From Maribacter antarcticus DSM 21422 (GTDB taxonomy: Bacteria > Bacteroidota > Bacteroidia > Flavobacteriales > Flavobacteriaceae): a stretch of 64,000 nucleotides of DNA. The stretch spans positions 62,001 to 126,000 of the forward strand of contig NZ_JHZC01000004.1 of the NCBI RefSeq assembly GCF_000621125.1. The letters run 5' to 3'. A model generated the notes under the pieces. That model did no database searches and was not told the origin of the DNA. It saw nothing but the letters and a program-made list of their open reading frames with translations. The translations under genes and the position numbers were made by a program. The first letter of the stretch is position 1. Each line of letters begins with the position of its first letter. Shown here piece by piece: positions 24,424 to 33,453 of this stretch.

Positions 24424-27400
24424 TTACTGCTGCCTGTCTAAAGGGGGCAGCGTAATACTAAATTCGGTTCCTTCACCATTTTTGGTGCTTACGTTCAATT
24501 CTCCTCCATGCCCTTTGGTTACAATATCGTAGCTCATACTTAGACCAAGCCCTGTGCCTTGTCCGGTAGGTTTGGTCGTAAAAAAGGGCTGGAATATTTT
24601 ATCTATGACTTTATTTGGAATTCCGTTTCCATTATCGGAGACTATAATTTCTACGCTGTTCTTGTTCTTTTTGGTTGCTATTGACACTAGAGGCTTATAG
24701 GTTGTATCTCCAGAAACTTTGGCAGCGATAGCTTTTTCATTTACGGTATAAAACGCATTAGTGACCAAGTTTAAAACTACGCGCCCGATATCCTGAGGGA
24801 TGATAGTGATGGTTTTAATACTATCATCAAAATCAGCTTTCATATCTGCATTAAACGATTTGTCTTTAGCTCTTAAACCATGATAGGCCAATCGCAGGTA
24901 TTCATCTGCCAAGGCATTTATATCTGTTGGTTCCTTTTTTCCTGTACTGCTTCTAGAATGTTGCAGCATACCTTTTACAATACTATCGGCACGGTTACCA
25001 TGGTGGTTTATTATTTCAAGATTCTGTACCACATCAGTCATAATAGCTTTCACTTCCTCCATATCGCCATTTTCTAGTTCCTCTAGCATTTCTTCCAAGA
25101 GTTCTTTGCTTACCTCAGAGAAATTATTAACGAAGTTTAAGGGGTTCTGTATTTCATGCGCAATACCAGCAGTAAGTTCTCCAAGCGATGCCATTTTTTC
25201 GGATTGGATTAATTGGGTTTGTGTAAGCAGTAATTCGGATAAGGCTTCTTCCGCACTTTTTTTGGCAGCTTGTAATTTCAGTAAATCAAATTCGGCCTTT
25301 TCGGCATTAGCTTCTGCCAGTTTTAAATCGTTAAAACGGGTGTACGTTTGTTCAAAAACAGTGGTAAAGCGTTTAAAAATATCATAAGCTTCAGGGATTT
25401 TTTCAAACGTAATAAAGAGAAGATAGCCTTTATTAAACTTACACAAATGGTTGATTTGATAGCTAGGCAGCTGCATGCCTCCTTGTTTAATTTCTTCAAA
25501 AGATGGACCTAAACTCGGAATCGTTCGCATATAAGCATAGTGGCTTTCTAAATTTTTGTCACCCAACTCTTGAACGAGAAAGGAATCGTCACTTTCAAAA
25601 AAGGTATACATTTCTAGAAAGGAAGCCTCTTTTTTAAACTCAAGTGTAAAAACTTCTTGCATATTACCTTGCGTGCTCATCCAACTTTGCGCTGTTGTAT
25701 TATCATCACTTAAAAGATTATAACCACAACTCCATGAAGGAATTCCTAAGGCTTGTATTTCAGAAAATAGGACTTTAGCGGCTTGGTGTAACTCATCACT
25801 ATGTTGCATCGCCATGGTTCTAGAACGCACTTTTTCTAAAGCCATTTCAATTTGAGCTTCTCTGGCCTGTGCTTCTGCTTTTTCGAGGTCGAGAAAGCGG
25901 GTATATGCTTGGTCAAAAACCCTCGCGAAACGTTTAAATATATCAATTTCACGATCTGATAAAACCTTTCCTTCAAAATCATTGACACTGAAAACTGCAT
26001 TATGAACTACTACTGTAGAAACGGTATATGATGGACTGTCAAAGATCATTTGCTTTATATCTTCTGGTAACGATATAAATTCTGGCACATTATCAATCAC
26101 ATAGCTGTAAAAAAAGTCTTTTTCTTCTTTTGTATAGTGACCAACAAAAAAATCTAATTGTTTTTCACGCATATTACTAATATCTCTAGATATCTGATTA
26201 TTGAAATATGGGAGATGATAATTGGTGATGACCAAACCTTCTTTATTTTCTCCGCACACAAAAGCATTTAAGTCTTTAGAGCCGTCTATGTATATACCGA
26301 TGCCAACAGCGGTGGCAGGAATTTGAAGTTCTTTTAATTTTTCGAAAATAATGGCAACCACTTCTTTAAGTTCATGGCTCTTATGCATTGCCAAAGAACG
26401 TGAACGAACTTTTTCTAAAGTAGCTTCTATTTGAGCCTCCCTAGTTTGTGCTTCTGCTTTTTGAAGATCAAGGAAGCGTGTATAGGTTTGCTCGAAAACT
26501 TTGGCGAAACGTTTGAAAATATCATGTGCATCTGGAACAAAATCTAAAGTAATAAACAATAGATATCCATATTTGAAAAAGGTGGCGTGGTCTATCTGTC
26601 TCTCAGGAAATGAACCGCCATTGGCTTTCAATTCCCTGAGTGCTTTTCCCATCACGGGAAGGGTGCACAAATAGTCATAATGAGAGGCACAAGCATCACC
26701 TTCAAATTCTTTGATATACAATGATTCCCCTCTCTTCCCAGCTTCATAATATTCTAAGAATACATTTTCTCTTGGGGTACAGTAAACAGGCATGGTGCCC
26801 TGTGCCGAGCTAAACCATTCCGTTGCGTCATTTTCCCCATAGATATTAAAGGCACATCCTCTAGTTCTAATTCCTAAGGCTCTTACTTGTTGGTCTAACA
26901 GAAAGGAAGCTTCTTGTAACTCATCACTATGTTGCATGGCCATGGTTCTAGAGCGCACTTTTTCTAATGCCAATTCTATTTGTACTTCTCGCGCCTGTTT
27001 CTCTGCTTTTTGTAAATCTAAAAACCGACGATGCGCTAAATCAAAAGCGTCTGCAAAGCGCTCTAAAATTGCAAGGTCTTCTTTTGGTGGTTTTTTGACG
27101 ACTCCGGGCAGACTATACCCAATTTCACCGTGTGTGGTGCGTGCCATAATAAAAGTTAATCCACCAATACGTCTGATATCGTCATTACTCGGTGCTTGAG
27201 GATCGATATGTTGAAAATCACCAAGCGTAATCATTTTTTCTACATAGTCTATAGCTGCATCGACAGCCATTGGGTAAATAACAACAGGGTCATCACTTTT
27301 TTCCCAATTTGCTAACAATGGGATGTCACCGTGGATATGCCTTGGTAACTCCATCACAAAACCAATTTTGGTACCGTCACCAGAAGTCATGGCTTTCTGA

Positions 27401-28071
27401 TATGTTTTAGGTAACCACATCATGTGCCAGAAATAGTGTGCTTCGTGACCCAATTTGATAAACTCATTGCGCATGGTTACTACAATGTCTAATAAGTCTG
27501 AGGTTTGTTGCATCGCAACAGCCTGTGCGCGAATACGTTCTAAAGCGCCTTCAACTTCGAGTTCACGGTTTTTTTGTTCCAGTTCATAGGTACGGCGCTT
27601 TATGGCATCTTTTAAGGCCAAGTTTTCTTGGCTTATCTTTTTAAAGGCAAAGGTTTCGCCCTGCACGGTCTTATTGTCCGGATAGGATCCGTGCTGATGT
27701 AGTATTTGCCATTGGCCACTTTGCTGTTGCAATAACGAGGAAAGCCTTATTTTGCCATAAAAGGCCCACGTATCTCCTGTCTGTACATAAATGTCGCCGT
27801 ATTCATGAACCATCACATAGGGTGCATAAACCATATAGTCTAGTACCCTGTCCCTAAATTCTGCTCCACCGGTAAGTTGGTGTACTACCTTTTTTGAATA
27901 GGCCCAAACCTGCTCCTTGCTGGTCCAGATTTCCTCTTCTGTGGTGCCTATGTTGTGATAATTGTCCGCCAAATAGCCCGCCCATGTACTCAAATCGCCT
28001 ATGAGGTAGCTTTTCCAATAGGTACTCAGCGCTTGTTTTATGTCTTCTTTGATTTTGGTGGTCAGTTTCAT
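24424..28071 (-). CDS. Cytoplasmic histidine kinase with NTF2-like and four repeated sensor modules
   Basis: 1,215 aa with no signal peptide and no clear membrane helix. Residues 1-140 form an NTF2/SnoaL-like domain (YLADNYHNIGTTEEEIWTS, SGQWQILHQHGSYPDN). A coiled coil leads to four modules of about 190 residues, each opening with a repeated helix (EKVRSRTMAMQHSDEL in its best form) and ending in IFKRFAKVFEQTYTRFLDLQ. The modules look GAF-like in size but I cannot confirm the fold. HisKA phospho-His 972 (GIAHEIQNP) and HATPase (DNGNGIPNK, GQGTGLGLSMSYDI) follow. The catalytic end shares long exact DNA matches with the kinase at 20556. The start lies 8 nt after the metallophosphoesterase stop. 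Confidence 0.9.
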   Translation of the reverse strand: MKLTTKIKEDIKQALSTYWKSYLIGDLSTWAGYLADNYHNIGTTEEEIWTSKEQVWAYSKKVVHQLTGGAEFRDRVLDYMVYAPYVMVHEYGDIYVQTGDTWAFYGKIRLSSLLQQQSGQWQILHQHGSYPDNKTVQGETFAFKKISQENLALKDAIKRRTYELEQKNRELEVEGALERIRAQAVAMQQTSDLLDIVVTMRNEFIKLGHEAHYFWHMMWLPKTYQKAMTSGDGTKIGFVMELPRHIHGDIPLLANWEKSDDPVVIYPMAVDAAIDYVEKMITLGDFQHIDPQAPSNDDIRRIGGLTFIMARTTHGEIGYSLPGVVKKPPKEDLAILERFADAFDLAHRRFLDLQKAEKQAREVQIELALEKVRSRTMAMQHSDELQEASFLLDQQVRALGIRTRGCAFNIYGENDATEWFSSAQGTMPVYCTPRENVFLEYYEAGKRGESLYIKEFEGDACASHYDYLCTLPVMGKALRELKANGGSFPERQIDHATFFKYGYLLFITLDFVPDAHDIFKRFAKVFEQTYTRFLDLQKAEAQTREAQIEATLEKVRSRSLAMHKSHELKEVVAIIFEKLKELQIPATAVGIGIYIDGSKDLNAFVCGENKEGLVITNYHLPYFNNQISRDISNMREKQLDFFVGHYTKEEKDFFYSYVIDNVPEFISLPEDIKQMIFDSPSYTVSTVVVHNAVFSVNDFEGKVLSDREIDIFKRFARVFDQAYTRFLDLEKAEAQAREAQIEMALEKVRSRTMAMQHSDELHQAAKVLFSEIQALGIPSWSCGYNLLSDDNTTAQSWMSTQGNMQEVFTLEFKKEASFLEMYTFFESDDSFLVQELGDKNLESHYAYMRTIPSLGPSFEEIKQGGMQLPSYQINHLCKFNKGYLLFITFEKIPEAYDIFKRFTTVFEQTYTRFNDLKLAEANAEKAEFDLLKLQAAKKSAEEALSELLLTQTQLIQSEKMASLGELTAGIAHEIQNPLNFVNNFSEVSKELLEEMLEELENGDMEEVKAIMTDVVQNLEIINHHGNRADSIVKGMLQHSRSSTGKKEPTDINALADEYLRLAYHGLRAKDKSFNADMKADFDDSIKTITIIPQDIGRVVLNLVTNAFYTVNEKAIAAKVSGDTTYKPLVSIATKKNKNSVEIIVSDNGNGIPNKVIDKIFQPFFTTKPTGQGTGLGLSMSYDIVTKGHGGELNVSTKNGEGTEFSITLPPLDRQQ

Positions 28072-28079
28072 TGATTTAC

Positions 28080-29081
28080 TTAATTAACGAGAGCGCTATT
28101 GTTACCAGGTAATTTACCTGTTTCATCTAAAATGCCGCTCATTTTTAAATGCGTGATTATAGGTTTCTTGGCCATTCTTACTAAAGAGACATGGTCAAAA
28201 GCCATAATGTCTGTTGGGTTTTGGCTTCCTCCGGTGGTTCCTAAAATCATATAATCGCGCTTATTTCTAGTGCGATGGGAATACGAATGTTCATGGCCAT
28301 TAATGACGGTGTACGCTCTATTCGCTAAAAGGTTTTCCAGTTTACCAAGGCCTTTATCATCTTCACGTTTCCACAGGGGTTTGTGCATGAGAACAAATGT
28401 CCATTTTACGTTTGGATACCGTTCTAGCGCATCCCTAAAATAGTCTAATTGGTCATTGCTCATGCCACCAACTTTCCGTTCTTTCATCGTATAGTATTCA
28501 GTTTCTTCATAAACTCCTTCCACTTCTCCAGAAATAATTTTAAGTGCCTTAGCCCGGGCCTCATATATTTGCTTCATACGCTGTTCCTCATAATCTTCTG
28601 AATCCATCATCAAAAAGAGTACGTCTTCATATACAAAATGATAGTACCGGCGTCCAAAACGTTGTTCCCAAAACGCACGCATTACTGGATTGCTGAGGTC
28701 ATGATTACCGCCCAAATAAAAGAAGGGCATAGTTAGTTTTGCGGTTCGTGCATCAAAGGAATCCCATTCGGTTGCTAGTTGCACGGTATCTTCAGTACCC
28801 CCATCTATTAGGTCGCCCACGCTTATTACAAAGGTGGGATCTAACCGATTTAATTGAGAAATGGCTGTGCTATGCACTCCTTCTCGTTCGCCTCCGGTGA
28901 GGTCTGAAATAATGGCAAAAGTGAAATCCGTTTCTTCCAATTCAAAAACAGCACTAGTCCATGGCGTGGGTCCAGAAGCAATATCATGCTCAAATACAGG
29001 CAGGTTCTTAAGAGGCTTATTTTGCTTGCAATTGGTAAAAAGGACGATACTAACGATAGCTATTATAAACCGTAATTTCAT
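28080..29081 (-). CDS. Exported calcineurin-like metallophosphoesterase lipoprotein
   Basis: 333 aa from ATG 29081 (a TTG two codons earlier is ignored). A lipoprotein signal peptide (IVSIVLFTNC) precedes a metallophosphoesterase domain. The motifs seen are FAIISDLTGGE (Asp present, the usual His of DxH is replaced by Thr), SVGDLIDGG, LGGNHDLS, VLMHKPLW and INGHEHSYSH. The acceptor is unknown; relatives act on phosphoesters or sugar nucleotides in the periplasm. It is the last gene before the kinase array, only 8 nt from the next start, so kinases and hydrolases may share a transcript. Because it is exported it is unlikely to degrade the cytoplasmic cyclic nucleotide. Confidence 0.88.
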   Translation of the reverse strand: MKLRFIIAIVSIVLFTNCKQNKPLKNLPVFEHDIASGPTPWTSAVFELEETDFTFAIISDLTGGEREGVHSTAISQLNRLDPTFVISVGDLIDGGTEDTVQLATEWDSFDARTAKLTMPFFYLGGNHDLSNPVMRAFWEQRFGRRYYHFVYEDVLFLMMDSEDYEEQRMKQIYEARAKALKIISGEVEGVYEETEYYTMKERKVGGMSNDQLDYFRDALERYPNVKWTFVLMHKPLWKREDDKGLGKLENLLANRAYTVINGHEHSYSHRTRNKRDYMILGTTGGSQNPTDIMAFDHVSLVRMAKKPIITHLKMSGILDETGKLPGNNSALVN

Positions 29082-29160
29082 AAACAATAAGTAGTTACAA
29101 TTAATTTGATAGTTCTAAGTTTTGTGAGACTCGTGAGGTTAACCGGTATGCGCACTAGCA

Positions 29161-30654
29161 TCAGTTTTTAATTGGCCCAGAAGGTACTTTACCATATAAA
29201 ACATTACCCGCAGCTTCATACTTATCTCCTTTTACCCAAAACGGTGTTTCAGGGTCGTTGGCGATCAACCGACCAGATAGCACATAGCCTTGATAGAATT
29301 TTAATAAATAATCATAATCTAGACTATCTGCCTCGTCCCCTGCTTGGTGGTAGTATTTGTTGATTTCATCATCAAAGGCATCAAAACCAGTAGAATAGGT
29401 AGGCGCGGGAACTCCCCTGCTAGCAAAACTGACATTATCGCTACGGTCAAAGAGGCCTTGTTCTGGAGCTGGGTCATCAATCGCCTTGAGTCCAAACGTA
29501 GCGGCTCCTTCAACAATATGTTTTTTGGCCGTTGTTCTGCTTAATCCAATGACGGTTGCCAAGCTTGTATTATTGTAGCCGGCACCATCGGTATTGAATC
29601 CATATACGATTTGCTTTAATGGAAATATAGGGTGCTTCACATAGTATTGGCTACCCAACAATCCTTTTTCTTCTCCTGTAAAAAGGATGAATACCGCAGA
29701 CCGTTTTGTACGGTACTTTCCAATATTTTCTGCCATGCTTAAAACGGCAGTGGTTCCTATAGCATTATCACGAGCTCCATTGTAGATGGTATCTCCTGTT
29801 GCATCTGGCTCGCCTATACCAACGTGATCATAGTGGGCGGAATACATGATGTATTCTTTTTTAAGTTCTGGGTCTGTCCCTTCTAAAACGCCTACTACGT
29901 TCTGTGTTACCAAGGTTTCCTCTTTTTTTCCATCGGTTTCGATGGTATAAGATAGGCTAGCTTTATCCAATGCCTCTAATTTCTCTAAAGTTGTATTTAC
30001 CCAAAGATGAATAAATTCGTTTTCTGAGTTTTCAGCCTCGTTCGCATCCGGAATCTGAACACTTTCTCCCATGAAGTGTGACATGCGCGACCACAATGCC
30101 TCTTCTAGCAATGTCAGCTCTACAAGACCGATAGCTCCATTTTTTATAGCTAATGCCTGCTTGTCTTTATGAGCTCCGTAAACAGCTCTGGCTTCAGAAG
30201 ACGCTAGCGTACCGCCTCGAACTACAATTAATTTACCTTTAACATCTTTTCCTTTGTAATCGGCTTCGCCTCCATAACCAAGATACATGGCGTCCCCAGA
30301 AAGTGCAGTTGCTTTTGCCTTCACCGCCACAATGTGTGGATAGTTATCGCCATTCATAGCTACCTGAAGCAAGCTCGGCGGGGCTGTTTGTAACAGGTTG
30401 AATGTTTGATAGTATGAATTGGTTTCAGGATTTGGCTTTACGCCATAGCTGCGTAAGGCATTGGCTAAATAACTAGCCGCTATTTTATTTTCCGCAGTAC
30501 CCGTACCGCGCCCTTTTAATAGGTCATCTGCTATAAAATAGATATGGCCTTCAATTTTATTTTTGTTTACAGTCTCGGCTGCTTTTTCGGCATCTGTCTG
30601 TGCGAAACTAGTGCTTATAATTGCTAATAAGATTAGGGTTAAATAGTGTTTCAT
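29161..30654 (-). CDS. Secreted M28 family metallopeptidase with PA domain
   Basis: 497 aa from ATG 30654; the six upstream codons in frame are not signal-like. A Sec signal peptide (LTLILLAIISTSFAQ) is followed by a PA-type insert around residues 110-190 (YLGYGGEADYKGKDVKGKLI) and an M28 catalytic domain with the five zinc ligands in place: H and D in YSAHYDHVG and GARDNAIGT, the EE pair in FTGEEKGLLGS, D in FNTDGAGYN, and H in NKYYHQAGDEAD. M28 enzymes of this layout are aminopeptidases. The gene belongs to the run of exported hydrolases, after a 136-nt gap from the preceding serine hydrolase. Confidence 0.92.
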   Translation of the reverse strand: MKHYLTLILLAIISTSFAQTDAEKAAETVNKNKIEGHIYFIADDLLKGRGTGTAENKIAASYLANALRSYGVKPNPETNSYYQTFNLLQTAPPSLLQVAMNGDNYPHIVAVKAKATALSGDAMYLGYGGEADYKGKDVKGKLIVVRGGTLASSEARAVYGAHKDKQALAIKNGAIGLVELTLLEEALWSRMSHFMGESVQIPDANEAENSENEFIHLWVNTTLEKLEALDKASLSYTIETDGKKEETLVTQNVVGVLEGTDPELKKEYIMYSAHYDHVGIGEPDATGDTIYNGARDNAIGTTAVLSMAENIGKYRTKRSAVFILFTGEEKGLLGSQYYVKHPIFPLKQIVYGFNTDGAGYNNTSLATVIGLSRTTAKKHIVEGAATFGLKAIDDPAPEQGLFDRSDNVSFASRGVPAPTYSTGFDAFDDEINKYYHQAGDEADSLDYDYLLKFYQGYVLSGRLIANDPETPFWVKGDKYEAAGNVLYGKVPSGPIKN

Positions 30655-30790
30655 CGTAGTCATTCTTATCATTTTTAAATAGTTATAGTCAATTGTATGG
30701 TAATGCTATGTAAAAAACAGCTTTGTATGATTAGCTCTTAGCATATGGTTTTATGTTAGTTTTAAATTCTTAAACAAACGCTTTACGATA

Positions 30791-32299
30791 TCACTCCGTT
30801 TTTGAAAATACCTCACCCATAAGTTCAAACTGGTTGATTTTGCCATCAGCATTGAGTTCAAAATGCACGCTTAATTTTTCAAGGAAACGCGAATCTTTAT
30901 TGGTCATAAACGTGTTAAAATGCCAATGTTCTAAATCATAGCTAATGAAATCGTTTAAATTGACCCGTAGTTTAGTATCCACAAGCGATATTTTTCCCGT
31001 CCCTAACATTTTGTTGGTATAACTACCGGCATACCCTTCTAAAGGTAGGCTAGGTTTGCTGCCGTTTACGCGTTCCGATATTTTCTTTTTTGATGCTTCG
31101 ATATTTTTTTTCTTGAAACCGTCGTACAGATTAAAAACCTCGGTATGCCAATCGCGACTATCATCGTTAAAACCATATAAGTCTAAGGCCTTGTAAAGAA
31201 TAGCATGGCGTAACTCAGCATGATCTAGGTTTGCAAAAACATAAACTGCCACATTTTTATCATGCATGATACCGGCAATGGCAACCAAGCCGAAGAGACT
31301 TCCTGTATGAAAATCGAGCTTATGGCCTTTGTAATCTTGTTGAAACCAGCCCATACTATAGGTGTTCCAATTCGGTTTGGTCAGTGCATTTGTTGGATAC
31401 GTGCCACTAGAACCTAGAAAGGACTGAGGCTCAAAAAGGTACTTAAAGGTCTTTGGGCTTACCAAGGTATCCGACTTATGAACACCATCATTTACTAAAA
31501 AGGTCAAATATTTTGAAATGTCATTGGCGGAGGAACAAATCATTCCTGCGGGGCCTATTTGGTCTGAGAAACCATAATCAACTTTAACAAGGCCATCTTC
31601 GGGGTCATTCGCATATGGCGTAACATAATTCCCTACCTTAAAAATAGCACTAGCCAAAGCTTGTGTTCTGGTCATTTCTAAAGGGTCAAAAATCCGTTCG
31701 GTAACAAATTCATTCCAAGGTTTTCCGCTTGCTGCCGCAATAACTTCACCAGCAACTGTATACATAATGTTTTGATAGGTGAAACCGCCCCGCAGCGGAT
31801 AGGTTTTTTTTGCAAACTGAAATCGTTTAATAGTTTCTTTGGTAGACAGACTGTCCAAGGTCCACAAAGCATCGGCATTACCGATACCTAAATTATGGGT
31901 CAACAAATCTTTAACACGGGCATCGGCAGTGATATACGGGTCAGACAGTTTAAAGTAGGGGAGATGGTCCACCACTTTATCATCCCACTTTAGTTTACCA
32001 TCATCGACTAGCATACCCATGGCAATGGCCACGACAGCTTTGGTGGTCGAAGCCATATTGAATAGGGTGTTCCCGTCTACGGGTTCTTTGGTCTCTAAAT
32101 TTTTAACTCCGTAGGTTTTTTGAAAAACCACTTCACCGTCTTTGACCACGATAGCAGCGAGTCCAGGGACTTTCCAATCGCTCATGCCCTGAACAATCAT
32201 GGCATCGAGTTTGTTGTTGTTTGCTTTTTGTTGAGCGCTCAAAAAGTGGTTAAACCCAAATGTAAGGAGGAGTAAAAAGAGAAATTTATATTTTTTCAT
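30791..32299 (-). CDS. Secreted serine hydrolase (class C beta-lactamase/S12 family)
   Basis: 502 aa with a Sec signal peptide (FLFLLLLTFGFNHFLSAQ). The catalytic domain shows the class C/S12 triplets: S84-TT-K87, Y175-Q-N177 and HTGS (near residue 330). A C-terminal beta-barrel-like domain of ~120 residues follows (GYAGSYTNKMLGTGKISLVD). Family members are DD-peptidases, D-aminopeptidases, esterases or beta-lactamases. Three S12-type genes occur in this cluster and are only distantly alike, so they probably differ in substrate. It lies 7 nt from the preceding gene of the operon. Confidence 0.9.
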   Translation of the reverse strand: MKKYKFLFLLLLTFGFNHFLSAQQKANNNKLDAMIVQGMSDWKVPGLAAIVVKDGEVVFQKTYGVKNLETKEPVDGNTLFNMASTTKAVVAIAMGMLVDDGKLKWDDKVVDHLPYFKLSDPYITADARVKDLLTHNLGIGNADALWTLDSLSTKETIKRFQFAKKTYPLRGGFTYQNIMYTVAGEVIAAASGKPWNEFVTERIFDPLEMTRTQALASAIFKVGNYVTPYANDPEDGLVKVDYGFSDQIGPAGMICSSANDISKYLTFLVNDGVHKSDTLVSPKTFKYLFEPQSFLGSSGTYPTNALTKPNWNTYSMGWFQQDYKGHKLDFHTGSLFGLVAIAGIMHDKNVAVYVFANLDHAELRHAILYKALDLYGFNDDSRDWHTEVFNLYDGFKKKNIEASKKKISERVNGSKPSLPLEGYAGSYTNKMLGTGKISLVDTKLRVNLNDFISYDLEHWHFNTFMTNKDSRFLEKLSVHFELNADGKINQFELMGEVFSKTE

Positions 32300-32306
32300 A
32301 ATAGGA

Positions 32307-33446
32307 TTAATTAGATTTCAAAAAGGAATTTACCAGCGAATACGTAGCTTCTATAAGCGTTGACCTAGTTTCTGCCTCTCCGGAATTCATAAAAATAGCG
32401 ATGGTTAAAGGTCTTTCTTTATCTCGAACGACTATGGTTCTGGTCCCATTCCAACTTCCGGTATGGAGGGCGATATCCTCCGTTACAAACCAGCCTATGG
32501 CATACTGTTCTTCTTTGCCTTTTAAAAATTCAAACGGATATTTTGCTTCTTCAGGTAAGGCCATTGAACTGGGTTCGAACAGCAGCTGATGTAGGGTATC
32601 TGATACAATACTTTTGTTTCGTAAGGCTTGATCATAAGCAAAATAATCTGTTACACTGGTGTAAACCGCTCCATCACCCAAAACGCCGTTCATGAAAAAA
32701 CCATCGACGTTCTTCCAATTCCCTAAACTGTCTTTTTTATAGCAGAAGGCACGTTCTTTAATATCAATAGGATGCGCGAAAGAGTAAAAGTTGGTGTTTT
32801 TCATACCCGTTTTTTCGAAAACAGCTTTCTTGGCATAGGTGGCAAAATCTTCACCGCTTAATTTTTCGGTCAAAAGGGCTAAAACTAAGTAAGCGGTATT
32901 GGAGTATTCCCATTTTTCTCCAGGATTAAAATGCGGCGCAGGATTCGTAGACAACCAATCCAAAATATCCTTGTTTTCAACAATTTTACTACGATCCCAT
33001 TCCTTCATAAATACCCCTTCATAATCGGCTATTCCAGACGTATGGTTAATGAGCTGGGTAACCGTAATATTTTTAAAAACGGCATAGGGCCAGAACTTGT
33101 AAACGGTATCGTTGAGAGCTAATAAATTCTTATCTACTAATGTCAAAAGACTTAAATCAGTAAATTGCTTACTTACTGAAGCCATACGCATATTGGTACT
33201 TTTGGTAATAGGTGCTTTGGTTTCCAAATCGCGAAGGCCGTAGCCTTTGCCTATCAGTATTTCACCATCGTAGGACACTAGGAGTGCTGCACCGGGTGCA
33301 TCCAACTTAATATGTGCATTAAATAGGGAATCAACTTGCGCTTTGAGTTGTGCTCGTGTCTGGTTTTGATTTGTTTCTTTTTTGTCATTTTGCTCTTTGC
33401 AGGAAACAATTAAAAGGGAAAACAAGATGATGTAATACTTTTTCAT
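32307..33446 (-). CDS. Serine hydrolase lipoprotein (S12 family)
   Basis: 379 aa from ATG 33446, chosen because it begins the lipoprotein signal peptide (YYIILFSLLIVSC, Cys16) and leaves a 7-nt gap to the previous stop. Triplets: S90-VS-K93, Y181-S-N183 and HTGS near residue 330. There is no extra C-terminal domain, so it is a minimal S12 hydrolase. Membrane anchoring places it on the outer membrane, facing the periplasm or outside. The short distances to the M19 dipeptidase (upstream) and the other serine hydrolase (downstream) show one transcription unit. Confidence 0.9.
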   Translation of the reverse strand: MKKYYIILFSLLIVSCKEQNDKKETNQNQTRAQLKAQVDSLFNAHIKLDAPGAALLVSYDGEILIGKGYGLRDLETKAPITKSTNMRMASVSKQFTDLSLLTLVDKNLLALNDTVYKFWPYAVFKNITVTQLINHTSGIADYEGVFMKEWDRSKIVENKDILDWLSTNPAPHFNPGEKWEYSNTAYLVLALLTEKLSGEDFATYAKKAVFEKTGMKNTNFYSFAHPIDIKERAFCYKKDSLGNWKNVDGFFMNGVLGDGAVYTSVTDYFAYDQALRNKSIVSDTLHQLLFEPSSMALPEEAKYPFEFLKGKEEQYAIGWFVTEDIALHTGSWNGTRTIVVRDKERPLTIAIFMNSGEAETRSTLIEATYSLVNSFLKSN

Positions 33447-33453
33447 TTCTTTA

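Noticed and set aside
28080-29081. Cyclic-nucleotide phosphodiesterase partner of the cyclase
   Set aside because: The protein has a lipoprotein signal peptide, so it acts outside the cytoplasm where the cyclase product is made.
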